Shown: positions 26,197 through 34,723, counted from the stretch's first letter. The stretch is DNA of 64,000 bases from Pseudomonas anguilliseptica (GCF_900105355.1 NZ_FNSC01000001.1:1488001-1552000); one strand, 5' to 3'. The notes: generated from the sequence alone by a model not told the origin. A program made the numbers and translations.

Positions 26197-27197
26197 GCCC
26201 AGCGCGGCGGTTCACGCCGTACGCCTGCGCTCTGTGCCTGGGCGGGTAATTCGCCCCATTGACCTTCGCCTTGCGGCTGCTCGCTGGGCTTATCGTGGCT
26301 GGGCTGAACGTACGACTGGGGTTGTGGCGGCTGCGCGGCAGGCGGCGGGGTATGCCGGCGACGATGACGTAGGACGAAGTCTGCCACCGCGTCGATATCC
26401 TCCGCTTCAATCCGCTCGACGCCGCGCCAGGCGGCATGCGCACGGGCGGCGCGCAGCCAGACCAGATCGGCACGCAGGCCATCGACGGCGGCGGCGAAGC
26501 AACGCTGGCTAATCTGCTCCAGGGCGGCGTCATCCAGGGGAATCGCCGCTAGTCGCGCACGGGCGCTCTGGCAGCGTTCACGCAGTTCATCCTGCTGCGC
26601 TTGCCAGCGCTCAAGAAAGGCCTGCGGATCGGCATCGAAGGCCAGCCGGCGGCGAACGATCTCGGCGCGCTGCGCCGGTTGCGGCTGGGCATTCAGCGCC
26701 AGGTTAAGACCGAAGCGATCCAGCAGCTGCGGGCGCAGCTCGCCTTCCTCGCCATTCATGGTGCCGATCAGCACAAAGCGCGCGGCATGCCGATGGGAGA
26801 TGCCGTCGCGCTCGATATGGTTGACTCCACTGGCGGCGGCATCCAGCAGCAGATCGACCAGATGATCGGGGAGCAGATTGACCTCATCGACATACAGCAC
26901 GCCGCCATTGGCCTTGGCCAGCAAGCCGGGGCTGAACTGCGCGCGGCTCTCGCCCAGGGCGGCGTCCAGATCGAGGGTGCCGACGATGCGCTCCTCGCTG
27001 GCGCCCAGCGGCAGGGTGACAAAGGTGCCGCTGGCCAGCAGGTCGGCCAGGCCACGGGCCAGGGTCGACTTGGCCATACCGCGCGGCCCTTCGATCAGCA
27101 CGCCGCCAATCGCCGGATCGATGGCCGCCAGGCATAGCGCCAGTTTCAGGTCATCGGCGGCGACCACGGCAGCGAGGGGGAAGTGGTGTTCGGTCAT
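26184..27197 (-). CDS. ChlI-like AAA+ chelatase subunit (zero-frame product of the chlD-type gene)
   Basis: The 337-residue zero-frame product has Walker [17 protein letters not shown] (about residues 36-51), the sensor region [19 protein letters not shown], Walker [16 protein letters not shown] and the arginine-finger region [11 protein letters not shown]. It ends in a Pro/Gln-rich tail ([20 protein letters not shown]) and WAKKP-stop. It matches the AAA+ part of ChlD/BchI and would serve as the small subunit, with the frameshifted form as the medium subunit. CobS and CobT are absent, and cobN lies just upstream. The ATG at 27197 opens the conserved part; its ribosome site is weak. Confidence 0.88.
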   Translation of the reverse strand: MTEHHFPLAAVVAADDLKLALCLAAIDPAIGGVLIEGPRGMAKSTLARGLADLLASGTFVTLPLGASEERIVGTLDLDAALGESRAQFSPGLLAKANGGVLYVDEVNLLPDHLVDLLLDAAASGVNHIERDGISHRHAARFVLIGTMNGEEGELRPQLLDRFGLNLALNAQPQPAQRAEIVRRRLAFDADPQAFLERWQAQQDELRERCQSARARLAAIPLDDAALEQISQRCFAAAVDGLRADLVWLRAARAHAAWRGVERIEAEDIDAVADFVLRHRRRHTPPPAAQPPQPQSYVQPSHDKPSEQPQGEGQWGELPAQAQSAGVRREPPRWAKKP

Positions 27198-27218
27198 GGT
27201 TGCAGTCCATCTGGTTTG

Positions 27219-27293
27219 CGTAGGGTGGACGACACTTTTCTCGCCCACCATGGCGGTGTTTTGGTGGATGGATAAAGCGCCATCCACCCTACG
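27219..27293. repeat. Palindromic repeat, GTAGGGTGG family, copy E
   Basis: CGTAGGGTGGACGAC and GCGCCATCCACCCTACG form the outer stem, with TGGTGGATGGATAAAGCG shared with copies A and D. It lies between the chlD start and the leftover cobN 3' end, and provides a TAG to that remnant. Confidence 0.85.
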
Positions 27294-27294
27294 A

Positions 27295-27324
27295 CTCTTC
27301 GCTATCAATCAGCAGATTTTCCAG
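27295..27324 (-). repeat. Leftover duplicate of the cobN 3' end
   Basis: This 30-bp stretch repeats the cobN 3' coding end (27766-27795) with one mismatch. On the minus strand it reads [10 protein letters not shown] in the cobN frame, then S and a TAG taken from repeat copy E. It marks the original cobN terminus before a roughly 440-bp insertion. Confidence 0.75.
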
Positions 27325-27327
27325 AAC

Positions 27328-27475
27328 GTAGCCCGGATGGCATCCGGGCTACGGGCTCATGCATTTGCCGTGGGAGGCGCTCAGCGGCGACAAGCTCGCT
27401 GCTACAACTGCATGGATGCAGGAGGTAGAGCGAAGCAGGACGCCAGAGCCGAAAGCCCCTCCCACAGCCGATCCG
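27328..27475. repeat. Cluster of REP-like palindromes
   Basis: A compact palindrome, GTAGCCCGGATG / CATCCGGGCTAC, lies at 27328-27352. It is followed by a GTGGGAGGCGCTCAGCGGCG...AAGCCCCTCCCAC pair (27370-27475), diverged from the repeats at 7562 and 31504. No gene is visible here. Confidence 0.7.
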
Positions 27476-27488
27476 TTGTTCACCATGT

Positions 27489-27758
27489 TCAGTTGTCGAT
27501 ACCAAATATGCTCAGTGGAAACAGGACGATCCCGAGAACCCGGGGAAACAAGGCAGCCAACCCGGCGCAGTTTATTGCACCAAACAAAACCCAGATGCCC
27601 AGCTCTGTAAGGTTCGCCGGCCCACCGTCAAACAGAATGAACGCCAGCAAACCGATCCATATGCCAGCCATGACACCGATGCAGGCCGAACGAACCCGAT
27701 CACGTCGGGTAATCGGACGTCGTCACCAGACTCGTATTCGGGCCAGTGTTTCTTTCAC
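27489..27758 (-). pseudogene. Small two-helix membrane protein gene interrupted by an in-frame TGA
   Basis: A GTG start at 27758 overlaps the cobN stop codon (GTGA) and sits behind a perfect AGGAGG inside the cobN end. It reads VKETLARIRVW, then TGA (27725-27723), then continues in frame as RRPITRRDRVRSACIGVMAG and two hydrophobic helices (IWIGLLAFILF, VLGIVLFPLSIFG) to 27489. The same frame on both sides of the stop suggests one gene of 89 codons with a nonsense codon. The ATG at 27671 could start a 60-residue remnant. The family is not recognised. Confidence 0.6.
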
Positions 27759-30700
27759 ACACCCTCCTCGCTATCAATCAGCAGATTTTCCAGGGCTTCG
27801 CGGTACTCGCCAGGGTTCTGCCAGAGGCCGCGTTGCTGGGCTTCGAGCAGGCGTTCGAGGATATCCTGCAGGGCGCCGGGGTTGTGCTGCTGGATAAAGT
27901 CGCGGGTGCTTTTGTCGAGCAGATAGGCATCGGTGAGCAGCGCATACTGGTGGTCGTCGACCAGCTCACTGGTGGCGTCAAAGGCGAACAGGTAGTCGAT
28001 AGTTGCCGCCAGCTCGAACGCACCCTTGTAGCCGTGGCGCTTCATGCCCTCGATCCACTTGGGGTTGGCCGCGCGAGCGCGCACCACCCGATTGAGTTCT
28101 TCCTTGAGGGTGCGGATACGCGGGGTATCCGGCTGGCTGTTGTCGCCGTGATAACTCGCCACCTTGGCCCCGCGCAGGCATTCCACCGCCGCGAGCATGC
28201 CGCCCTGGAACTGGTAGTAGTCGTTGGAGTCGAGGATGTCGTGTTCGTGGTTGTCCTGGTTGTGCAGCACCGCCTGCATCTGCTCCAGGCGCTCGGCGAA
28301 CTGCGCGCGCGCCGGAGTGCCTTCGCTGTGGCTGCCGTAGGCGTAGCCGCCCCAGTTGAGATAGACCTCGGCCAGGTCCTCGCGGGTTTGCCACAGGCGT
28401 TCTTCGATGGCGTTCTGCACGCCCGCGCCATAGGCGCCGGGTTTAGAGCCAAATACTCGCCAACCGGCCTGTTTGCGTGCCTCCTGTTCATCCAGGCCGC
28501 TGTCCTGCAAAGTCAGCGACTCACGCCAGACCCGCGCCGACAGTGGATTCATCTCTTCCGGCTCATCGAGATCAACCACCGCCTGCACCGCGTCGTCGAA
28601 CAGGCGGATCAGGTTGCTAAAGGCATCGCGGAAGAAGCCGGACACGCGCAGGGTCACGTCCACGCGCGGGCGGCCGAGTTGCGCCAGTGGCAGCACCTCG
28701 AAACGCTCGACGCGCTGACTGCCGGCCTGCCACACCGGGCGCACGCCCATCAGCGCCAGGGCCTGGGTCATATCGTCGCCGCCGGTGCGCATGGTCGCCG
28801 TGCCCCACATCGACAGGCCAAGCTGACGCAGGTGGTCGCCGTGGTCCTGCAGATGCCGCTCCAGCAGCCGATCCGCCGCCTGCACGCCGATGCGCCAGGC
28901 GGTCGGCGTGGGCAGGTTGCGCACATCGACGCTGTAGAAATTGCGCCCGGTGGGCAGCACATCCAGCCGCCCGCGACTCGGCGCGCCACTCGGCCCGGCA
29001 GGCACGAAGCGCCCGCTTAGCGCCGCGAGCAAACCGTGCATTTCTGCATCGCCGCAGGCATCCAGCAGCGGCGCGATCTGCTCACGCAAACGCTGCAGCA
29101 CCTGGCTACTTTCCACACCAACGGATTCAAAATCCGCCGCGCTAATCAGCTGCAAGGCCAGTAGTTCCAAGCGTTCACGGGTATCACCGGCGCTGCGCCA
29201 AGGCTCGATGCTCAGGCGCTGCAACAGCGCCGGGCGCGGTCCCTGCCAGGGTGCAGCCATGTCGCAGTCGAGCGGATCGAAACCCAGCTGCAGATCGCGA
29301 GCCAGGGCGCGCAGCAGGCTGGCGTTGCCGCCCTGGCCGTCGCCACGGGGAATGCGCAGCAGCGCCAGTAGGGTGTCGCGGCGCAGAGTGCCGGCCGGTG
29401 ATTCGCCGAATACGTGCAGGCCATCGCGGATCTGCGATTCCTTCAAGTCACACAAGTAGGCATCCAGCTGCGGCAGCCAACTGTTGGGGTCTTCATTGAG
29501 TTGCAGGCCCAGCTCGCGGTCGAGGCTGGCCTCGCGCACCTTGAGCAGAATCTCGCCACGCAGCTCGGCGGCGCGGCGCAGGTCGAGCTGGCTGGCTTCG
29601 TAGTATTCGTCGGCCAGGCGCTCCAGATCGCGCAGCGGGCCGTAGATTTCGGCACGGGTCAGCGGCGGCATCAGGTGGTCGATAATCACCGCCTGAGTAC
29701 GGCGCTTGGCCTGCGCGCCCTCGCCCGGATCATTGACGATAAAGGGGTAAATATTCGGCAACGGGCCGAGAATCGCGCTCGGCCAGCACTGCGCGGACAG
29801 GCCGACGCTCTTGCCCGGCAGCCATTCCAGATTGCCGTGTTTGCCCACGTGAATGACGGCGTTCACCGCAAATGCCCTACGAATCCAGCAATAAAACGCC
29901 AGATAGCCGTGCGGTGGCACCAGATCGGGGTCGTGATACACCGCCGCCGCGTCCAGCTGATAACCGCGTGCCGGCTGGATGCCGACAAAGGTAAAACCAA
30001 AGCGCAGGCCGGCGATCATCAGCCGACCGCCGCGGAACATCGGGTCGCTTTGCGGTTCGCCCCAGCGTTCGCGCACCGCCTGCTGGTTGGCTGCCGGCAG
30101 GCTGTGAAAGAACGCCAGGTACTCGTCCAGCGCCAGGCTCTGGGCGCAGGGACGTGCGTCGAGGCTGTCCAGATCATTGGTCACGCCGCCAAGCAGCTGG
30201 TGGATCAGCGCGGTGCCGCTATCGGGCAAGCCTTCAACCGGATAGCCCTGCTGTTGCAGCGCCTTGAGAATATTTAGCGCCGCCGCCGGGGTGTCCAGAC
30301 CGACGCCATTGCCGATACGGCCGTCGCGGGTCGGGTAGTTGGCGAGGATCAGGGCGATACGCTTATCGGCGTTGGCTTTGTGCGCCAGGGCCATCCAGTT
30401 GCGCGCCAGCTCGGCGACAAGATCCATGCCCGGCAGGTGCGGCTGGTAACAGACCACATCGCTCTGGCTGCGCTCGCTGCGCCAGGCCAGGCCCTTGAAG
30501 CTGATCGGCTGGGTAATCAGCCGGCCATCCAGCTCGGGCAGCACGATATGCATGGCCAGGTCACGCGAACCCAGGCCCTGGGCATTGGCTTGCCACTGCT
30601 CGTGGTTATCCAGCGCGCAGATGGCCTGCAGTACCGGGATATCGCGGCGGAATGGTCGCGCGCTTGGCGCTTCCGGGTTAGACAGGGCAAAGGCGGTGGT

Positions 30701-31492
30701 ATTGATAATCAGGCGGGCATCGGCTTGCTCCAGCCAGTCCTCGACCTGGGTCAGACAGGCCGCCTCCTTGAGGCTGGCCACGGCAATCGGCAGTGGATTA
30801 AGCCCCTGGGCCTGCAGCCGCTGGCAAAACTGATCGATAAACCCGGTATTCGCCGCCTGCACCTGGGTGCGGTAGAACAGCAGCGCCGCCACCGGCGCAT
30901 CGGCCTGCCAGCTGGCTTGCCAATCGGCCAGGCTTGGATTGGCCAACTGCGGGTGATACAGGCCCACGCGCGGCAGCGGCTGTGGTTCTACCCAAGAATA
31001 CTCGCGCTGTAGCCACTCGCTGGCGATGCAGTTAAATAGCTGCAACGCATTGCCCGCGCCGCCCTGCCGCAGAAACTGCCAGAGCCTGTGGGCGCTCTCG
31101 CTATCGACATTGCTGAGGCCCATCAGCTCGGGATCAGGGCTGTCGTCGCCCGGCACCATAATCACCCGCGCGCCGCGCTCGGCCAGTTCGACCACGCGCT
31201 CGATGCCGTAGCGCCAGTAGCTGACGCCGCCGTGCACCGAGATCAAAATCACCTTGGCGTGCTGCAGCACCTGCTCGACGTAGAAGTCCACCGAGGCGTG
31301 ATTGCTCAGCTGCGCCGGGCTGGCCAGGCGCAGGCTGGGGTAATCCGCCGGCAACTGGCGCGCCGCTTCGGCCAGCAGCGACAGGTGCGAATCTCCGGTG
31401 CAGAGAATCACCAGCTCGGCCGGGGTCTGGCCGAGATCGGCAATGCTATCGACCGGCAGCTGGCTGCCGGGCTGGGTGCGCAATAGATGCAT
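27755..31492 (-). CDS. cobN: Cobaltochelatase large subunit CobN
   Basis: The 1245-residue protein inserts cobalt into hydrogenobyrinic acid a,c-diamide together with AAA+ subunits. Characteristic segments include VILISVHGGVSYWRYGIERV, YPTRDGRIGNGVGLDTPAAA, NAVIHVGKHGNLEWLPGKS, GTATMRTGGDDMTQALALMG and VEYLFAFDAT-like YLFAFDATSELVDDHQYALL. The length is normal for CobN. It lies downstream of cobW and upstream of the chlI/chlD-type gene, its likely partner. The extreme C-terminus (SEEGV) differs from a leftover duplicate at 27295-27324 (SEES), indicating that the 3' end was rearranged. Confidence 0.96.
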   Translation of the reverse strand: MHLLRTQPGSQLPVDSIADLGQTPAELVILCTGDSHLSLLAEAARQLPADYPSLRLASPAQLSNHASVDFYVEQVLQHAKVILISVHGGVSYWRYGIERVVELAERGARVIMVPGDDSPDPELMGLSNVDSESAHRLWQFLRQGGAGNALQLFNCIASEWLQREYSWVEPQPLPRVGLYHPQLANPSLADWQASWQADAPVAALLFYRTQVQAANTGFIDQFCQRLQAQGLNPLPIAVASLKEAACLTQVEDWLEQADARLIINTTAFALSNPEAPSARPFRRDIPVLQAICALDNHEQWQANAQGLGSRDLAMHIVLPELDGRLITQPISFKGLAWRSERSQSDVVCYQPHLPGMDLVAELARNWMALAHKANADKRIALILANYPTRDGRIGNGVGLDTPAAALNILKALQQQGYPVEGLPDSGTALIHQLLGGVTNDLDSLDARPCAQSLALDEYLAFFHSLPAANQQAVRERWGEPQSDPMFRGGRLMIAGLRFGFTFVGIQPARGYQLDAAAVYHDPDLVPPHGYLAFYCWIRRAFAVNAVIHVGKHGNLEWLPGKSVGLSAQCWPSAILGPLPNIYPFIVNDPGEGAQAKRRTQAVIIDHLMPPLTRAEIYGPLRDLERLADEYYEASQLDLRRAAELRGEILLKVREASLDRELGLQLNEDPNSWLPQLDAYLCDLKESQIRDGLHVFGESPAGTLRRDTLLALLRIPRGDGQGGNASLLRALARDLQLGFDPLDCDMAAPWQGPRPALLQRLSIEPWRSAGDTRERLELLALQLISAADFESVGVESSQVLQRLREQIAPLLDACGDAEMHGLLAALSGRFVPAGPSGAPSRGRLDVLPTGRNFYSVDVRNLPTPTAWRIGVQAADRLLERHLQDHGDHLRQLGLSMWGTATMRTGGDDMTQALALMGVRPVWQAGSQRVERFEVLPLAQLGRPRVDVTLRVSGFFRDAFSNLIRLFDDAVQAVVDLDEPEEMNPLSARVWRESLTLQDSGLDEQEARKQAGWRVFGSKPGAYGAGVQNAIEERLWQTREDLAEVYLNWGGYAYGSHSEGTPARAQFAERLEQMQAVLHNQDNHEHDILDSNDYYQFQGGMLAAVECLRGAKVASYHGDNSQPDTPRIRTLKEELNRVVRARAANPKWIEGMKRHGYKGAFELAATIDYLFAFDATSELVDDHQYALLTDAYLLDKSTRDFIQQHNPGALQDILERLLEAQQRGLWQNPGEYREALENLLIDSEEGV

Positions 31493-31503
31493 GGCAATTC
31501 ACC

Positions 31504-31562
31504 GTGGGAGGGGCTTTAGCCGCGACAGGCCTTATAAGGCTCGCGGCTAAAGCCCCTCCCAC
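31504..31562. repeat. REP-like palindrome with 21-bp perfect arms between cobW and cobN
   Basis: GTGGGAGGGGCTTTAGCCGC plus one further base pairs exactly with its inverted copy (31542-31562), and the loop GGCCTTATAAGGC is itself partly palindromic. It could attenuate or stabilise the cobW-cobN transcript, as REP elements do in operons. Confidence 0.85.
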
Positions 31563-31566
31563 ATAT

Positions 31567-32619
31567 TTAGGCCAGCGCGGCTTGCAGTTCGGCTTCGATA
31601 GCGGCCTGATCCAGGGTCTGGCCAATCACCACCAGGCGGGTGATGCGCGGCTCATCGGCCTGCCAGGTGCGGTCGAAGTGTTTGTCGAAACGTTGACCAA
31701 CGCCCTGCAGCAGCAGGCGCATCGGTTTGCCGGGAATCGCCGCAAAGCCCTTAATGCGCAGGATGCCGTGTTTGCTGACGGCCTCCTTCAGCGCTTGCAG
31801 CAGACGGGCCTCCTCGGCCTCAGGCAGTTCCACGTGGAACGAGGCGAATTCGTCGTGATCGTGGTCTTCATGGCCTTCCAGGTCATGGTGGGTCTTGCGG
31901 CCCTCGATATGCAGCTCGGTCTCGCAGTTCAGGCCCAGCAGCACGTCCAGCGGCAGCTCGCCGCCATGGGCTTCGATGATTTTCACCGCCGGCGGCAGCT
32001 CTTCCGCCACTTCAGTGCGCACCGCAGCCAGGGCGGCGGCATCGAGCAGGTCGGCCTTGTTGAGAATCACCAGGTCGGCGCTGGCCAGCTGGTCGGCGAA
32101 CAGCTCGTGCAGCGGCGATTCGTGATCCAGATTAGGGTCGAGCTTGCGCTGCGCATCGACCTGATCGGGGAAGGCGGCGAAGGTGCCGGCGGCCACGGCA
32201 GGGCTGTCGACCACGGTGATCACCGCATCGACGGTGCAGGCGTTGCGGATTTCCGGCCAGTTAAAGGCTTGCACCAGCGGCTTGGGCAACGCCAATCCCG
32301 ACGTTTCGATAAGGATATGGTCGAGTTCGCCACGCCGCGCCACCAGCTCGCGCATCACTGGGAAGAACTCTTCCTGCACGGTGCAGCACAGGCAACCGTT
32401 GGCCAGTTCGAAGATGCGCCCGTTGGCTTCTTCTTCGCTGCAGCCGATGGAGCACTGCTTGAGGATTTCGCCGTCGATGCCCAGCTCGCCGAACTCGTTG
32501 ACGATCACCGCGATACGCCGCCCGTCGGCGTGGCCGAGCATATGCCGCAACAGGGTGGTTTTTCCGGCGCCGAGGAAGCCGGTAACGATGGTGACGGGAA
32601 GTTTGGCGAGGGTTTGCAT
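31567..32619 (-). CDS. cobW: CobW-family G3E GTPase / metallochaperone
   Basis: This 350-residue G3E GTPase has Walker A TGFLGAGKTTLLRHML, the metal-binding GCLCCTVQ motif (CxCC, near residue 75), DHILIETSGLALPKP, and NKADL for guanine specificity. An acidic His-rich stretch (HHDLEGHEDHDHDEFASFH) precedes the C-terminal CobW domain. It is thought to deliver cobalt to the chelatase. It follows the cobalamin riboswitch at 32733-32902 and precedes cobN. A parS-like site lies within the coding region. Confidence 0.94.
   Translation of the reverse strand: MQTLAKLPVTIVTGFLGAGKTTLLRHMLGHADGRRIAVIVNEFGELGIDGEILKQCSIGCSEEEANGRIFELANGCLCCTVQEEFFPVMRELVARRGELDHILIETSGLALPKPLVQAFNWPEIRNACTVDAVITVVDSPAVAAGTFAAFPDQVDAQRKLDPNLDHESPLHELFADQLASADLVILNKADLLDAAALAAVRTEVAEELPPAVKIIEAHGGELPLDVLLGLNCETELHIEGRKTHHDLEGHEDHDHDEFASFHVELPEAEEARLLQALKEAVSKHGILRIKGFAAIPGKPMRLLLQGVGQRFDKHFDRTWQADEPRITRLVVIGQTLDQAAIEAELQAALA
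31827..31840. other. parS-like ParB-binding palindrome inside cobW
   Basis: The 14-bp palindrome GTTCCACGTGGAAC is identical to the core of the two parS sites in recF. The outermost base pair (A/G) departs from the 16-bp consensus. It is about 24 kb from dnaA, within the range where Pseudomonas parS sites cluster. Confidence 0.6.
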
Positions 32620-32732
32620 GGCGAGTCCTGCGTGACGTCGATAGAAAGACGAGCAGGAGGCGGCACAGACATGACAGCCACGGGGCTGTCAGCCAACACC
32701 ACCGGATCACCCCGCCCGGTTGTCGAAAACGC

Positions 32733-32902
32733 GACGAGGCAGGTCTCCTGGCTCACGGTCTGCGCGTTGCGCCACCCTTCTACCTTCCCGCCGTACGGCA
32801 GTGGTGTATCGAAGGGCTTTGGACCGTTCACAGTTGCGGGGGCAGCCAGGGCATTCACCCTGTTCCCTCTTAGCTTCATGGGCATGCCCACGAAGAACCT
32901 CG
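32733..32902 (-). promoter_or_regulatory. Cobalamin riboswitch upstream of cobW-cobN
   Basis: On the minus strand the elements read AAGCTAAGAGGGAACAGGGT, GGCTGCCCCCGCAACTGTGA, ACCACTGCCGTACGGCGGG and GTGAGCCAGGAGACCTGCC, the usual order of a cobalamin aptamer. It ends 113 bp before the cobW start codon and has no 141-bp element, unlike the other two riboswitches. Confidence 0.9.
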
Positions 32903-33004
32903 AACGCGACAAGGCTACGCAGGCCATGGCGGCCGGTCAATCGCGGTTGACCACTGCCGGCCGCCATGGTGAGCTACGCCGCCGCACACACCGAGCGCTA
33001 TTAG

Positions 33005-33448
33005 ATGATGCCCAGCCCTGCCGATACTCGTCCCGCGGCCATCATTCAAGTGGTCGCCGGGCTTGGCTGCCGCAGCGGCTGCAGCGTTGAAGATTTATCC
33101 ACATTGCTGATTCACAGCCTGCAGGCGTATGGCCTGACTGTGGATAACCTGGCCGGATTGGCCAGCATCGCGCATAAACGCGACGAGCCGAGCCTGCTGG
33201 CACTGGCTCAGCGCCTGGGTCTGCAGCTGAACTGCTTCAGCGCAGAAGAACTGCAGCCCTATCAACACCTCGTGCAAGGCTCGCCGCTCACCCTGGCCGC
33301 CACCGGCAGCCCCGCCGTCGCCGAACCCTGCGCCCTGACCCTGGCTGAACGGCTGGGCGGCCAACCGGCGCGTCTGCTCGGCGAAAAAACCCGCAACGCC
33401 AGCGCCACCTGTGCGCTGGCGTCGATTGCGCCCAAGGATTTGTCATGA
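33005..33448 (+). CDS. cobE: Cobalamin biosynthesis protein CobE (CbiG C-terminal domain)
   Basis: The 147-residue protein matches the CbiG C-terminal/CobE domain: VVAGLGCRSGCSVEDLSTLL, LASIAHKRDEPSLLALAQRL and PAVAEPCALTLAERLG. CobE is needed for the aerobic pathway, but its exact chemistry is unclear; a role in handing on intermediates has been proposed. It overlaps cobM by 4 bp (ATGA), and the pair is transcribed divergently from cobW. Two tandem ATGs (33005, 33008) could start it. Confidence 0.9.
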   Translation: MMPSPADTRPAAIIQVVAGLGCRSGCSVEDLSTLLIHSLQAYGLTVDNLAGLASIAHKRDEPSLLALAQRLGLQLNCFSAEELQPYQHLVQGSPLTLAATGSPAVAEPCALTLAERLGGQPARLLGEKTRNASATCALASIAPKDLS

Positions 33449-34200
33449 CCGTCTACTTTATCGGCGCCGGCCCCGGCGACCCCGAGCTGATCACCGTCAA
33501 GGGCCAGCGCCTGCTGCGCAGCTGCCCGGTGATTCTCTATGCCGGCTCGCTGGTGCCCGAGGCCGTACTACAAGGCCATAGCGCTGAGCAGGTGATCAAC
33601 ACCGCCGAGCTGCACCTGGATGAAATCATCGAACTGATCCGCCAGGCCCACGGCAAAGGCCAGGATGTGGCCCGCGTGCACTCCGGCGACCCCTCGCTGT
33701 ATGGCGCGATTGGCGAGCAGATCCGCCACCTGCGCCGGCTGGGCATTGCCTTCGAGATCATCCCCGGGGTGACGGCCACCGCGGCCTGCGCTGCCTTGCT
33801 GGAAAGCGAACTAACCCTGCCCGAGGTATCACAAACGCTGATTCTCACCCGCTATGCGAGCAAGTCGGAGATGCCGGCGGGTGAGCATCTGCACGATCTG
33901 GCCCGCCATGGCGCGACCATGGCTATCCACCTGGGCGTGGTGCACCTGAGCAAAATCGTCACTGAGCTGCTGCCGCATTATGGCGCGGATTGCCCGATTG
34001 CCGTCGTGCACCGCGCCAGCTGGCCTGATCAAGATTGGGTCAGCGGCACCCTCGCCACCATTGAGGAACAGGTACGCGCGAAGGGCTTTCGCCGCACCGC
34101 GCTGATTCTCGTCGGCCGCGTGCTGCACGCCGAACAGTTCGCCGACTCGGCGCTGTACAACGCCGAGCATCGGCACCTGTTCAGACCGGCAGAAGACTGA
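33445..34200 (+). CDS. cobM: Precorrin-4 C11-methyltransferase CobM
   Basis: The 251-residue tetrapyrrole methylase methylates C11 of precorrin-4. Motifs are [60 protein letters not shown] and LTRYASKSEMP. It is coupled to cobE and followed by a convergent, truncated DUF1275 gene. Confidence 0.95.
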   Translation: MTVYFIGAGPGDPELITVKGQRLLRSCPVILYAGSLVPEAVLQGHSAEQVINTAELHLDEIIELIRQAHGKGQDVARVHSGDPSLYGAIGEQIRHLRRLGIAFEIIPGVTATAACAALLESELTLPEVSQTLILTRYASKSEMPAGEHLHDLARHGATMAIHLGVVHLSKIVTELLPHYGADCPIAVVHRASWPDQDWVSGTLATIEEQVRAKGFRRTALILVGRVLHAEQFADSALYNAEHRHLFRPAED

Positions 34201-34221
34201 GCCGCGGGGAGCCGGCCAAGC

Positions 34222-34701
34222 TTATCGACGCAATACGCGCCGCGTGAGCAGCAGCAGATCATCCAGCGCCGGCACACTGGCCAATAACACCAGCAGCAAG
34301 GCCAGCGGCACGGTGGCGATATAACCCAGGTGGTTGAAACCCAATGCGCCGAGCACCCCACCGAGGAAGAAGTACAGCGCCAACAGGCTGAGCACCCGCA
34401 GGCGTTGGCGGTCGGCCATCACCCGAGCGATATCAGGGCCACGCGTGCGATTCCAATAGAACAGCTTGCCTAGCTCGATACCGATGTCAGTGATGATTCC
34501 GGTGATATGGGTGGTACGGATTTCCGCCCTGGAGAGCTTAGTAATCAGCGCGTTCTGCAGGCCCATGATGAAACACAGCAGCATCACCGTCAGCGGTACG
34601 AACAGGCCGGTAATCTGCGCCAGCGACGCGCCAAGAAAGCCAACAACATAGAAAGGAGAGATAAACGGGTTCGAGCCATTTCTGGCTCGAACAGACTTTA
34701 T
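34222..34701 (-). pseudogene. DUF1275 (YoaK-like) membrane protein, 5'-truncated
   Basis: The C-terminal half of a DUF1275 protein is intact (LFVPLTVMLLCFIMGLQNAL, RTTHITGIITDIGIELGKLF, DIARVMADRQRLRVLSLLAL). The reading frame extends upstream only to a TGA at 34702-34704, without a start codon or the expected first hundred or so residues. Recognisable homology begins at about 34650. The break lies beside a perfect hairpin and two direct repeats next to glmS. The ATG at 34587 could at most express a 121-residue fragment. Confidence 0.7.
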
Positions 34702-34723
34702 TCATTTCGAACAGACTTTATTC
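34670..34723. repeat. Hairpin plus two 17-bp direct repeats at the glmS-proximal Tn7 target region
   Basis: The unit TCGAACAGACTTTATTC occurs at 34687-34703 and 34707-34723, exactly 20 bp apart. Its complement, AATAAAGTCTGTTCGA, shares AATAAAGTCT with the TnsB-binding repeats of Tn7 ends. A perfect 9-bp hairpin (TTCGAGCCA / TGGCTCGAA, 34670-34691) adjoins. The repeats lie about 33-70 bp past the glmS stop codon. Confidence 0.7.

Noticed and set aside
11191..31562. CRISPR array from recurring GTGGGAGGGGC and GTAGGGTGG units
   Set aside because: The units are widely scattered, palindromic and intergenic, not evenly spaced with unique spacers. They are REP-like repeats.
31504..33090. Plus-strand open frame of 528 codons
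   Set aside because: It runs antisense to cobW and through the cobalamin riboswitch and a REP element, with no domain.
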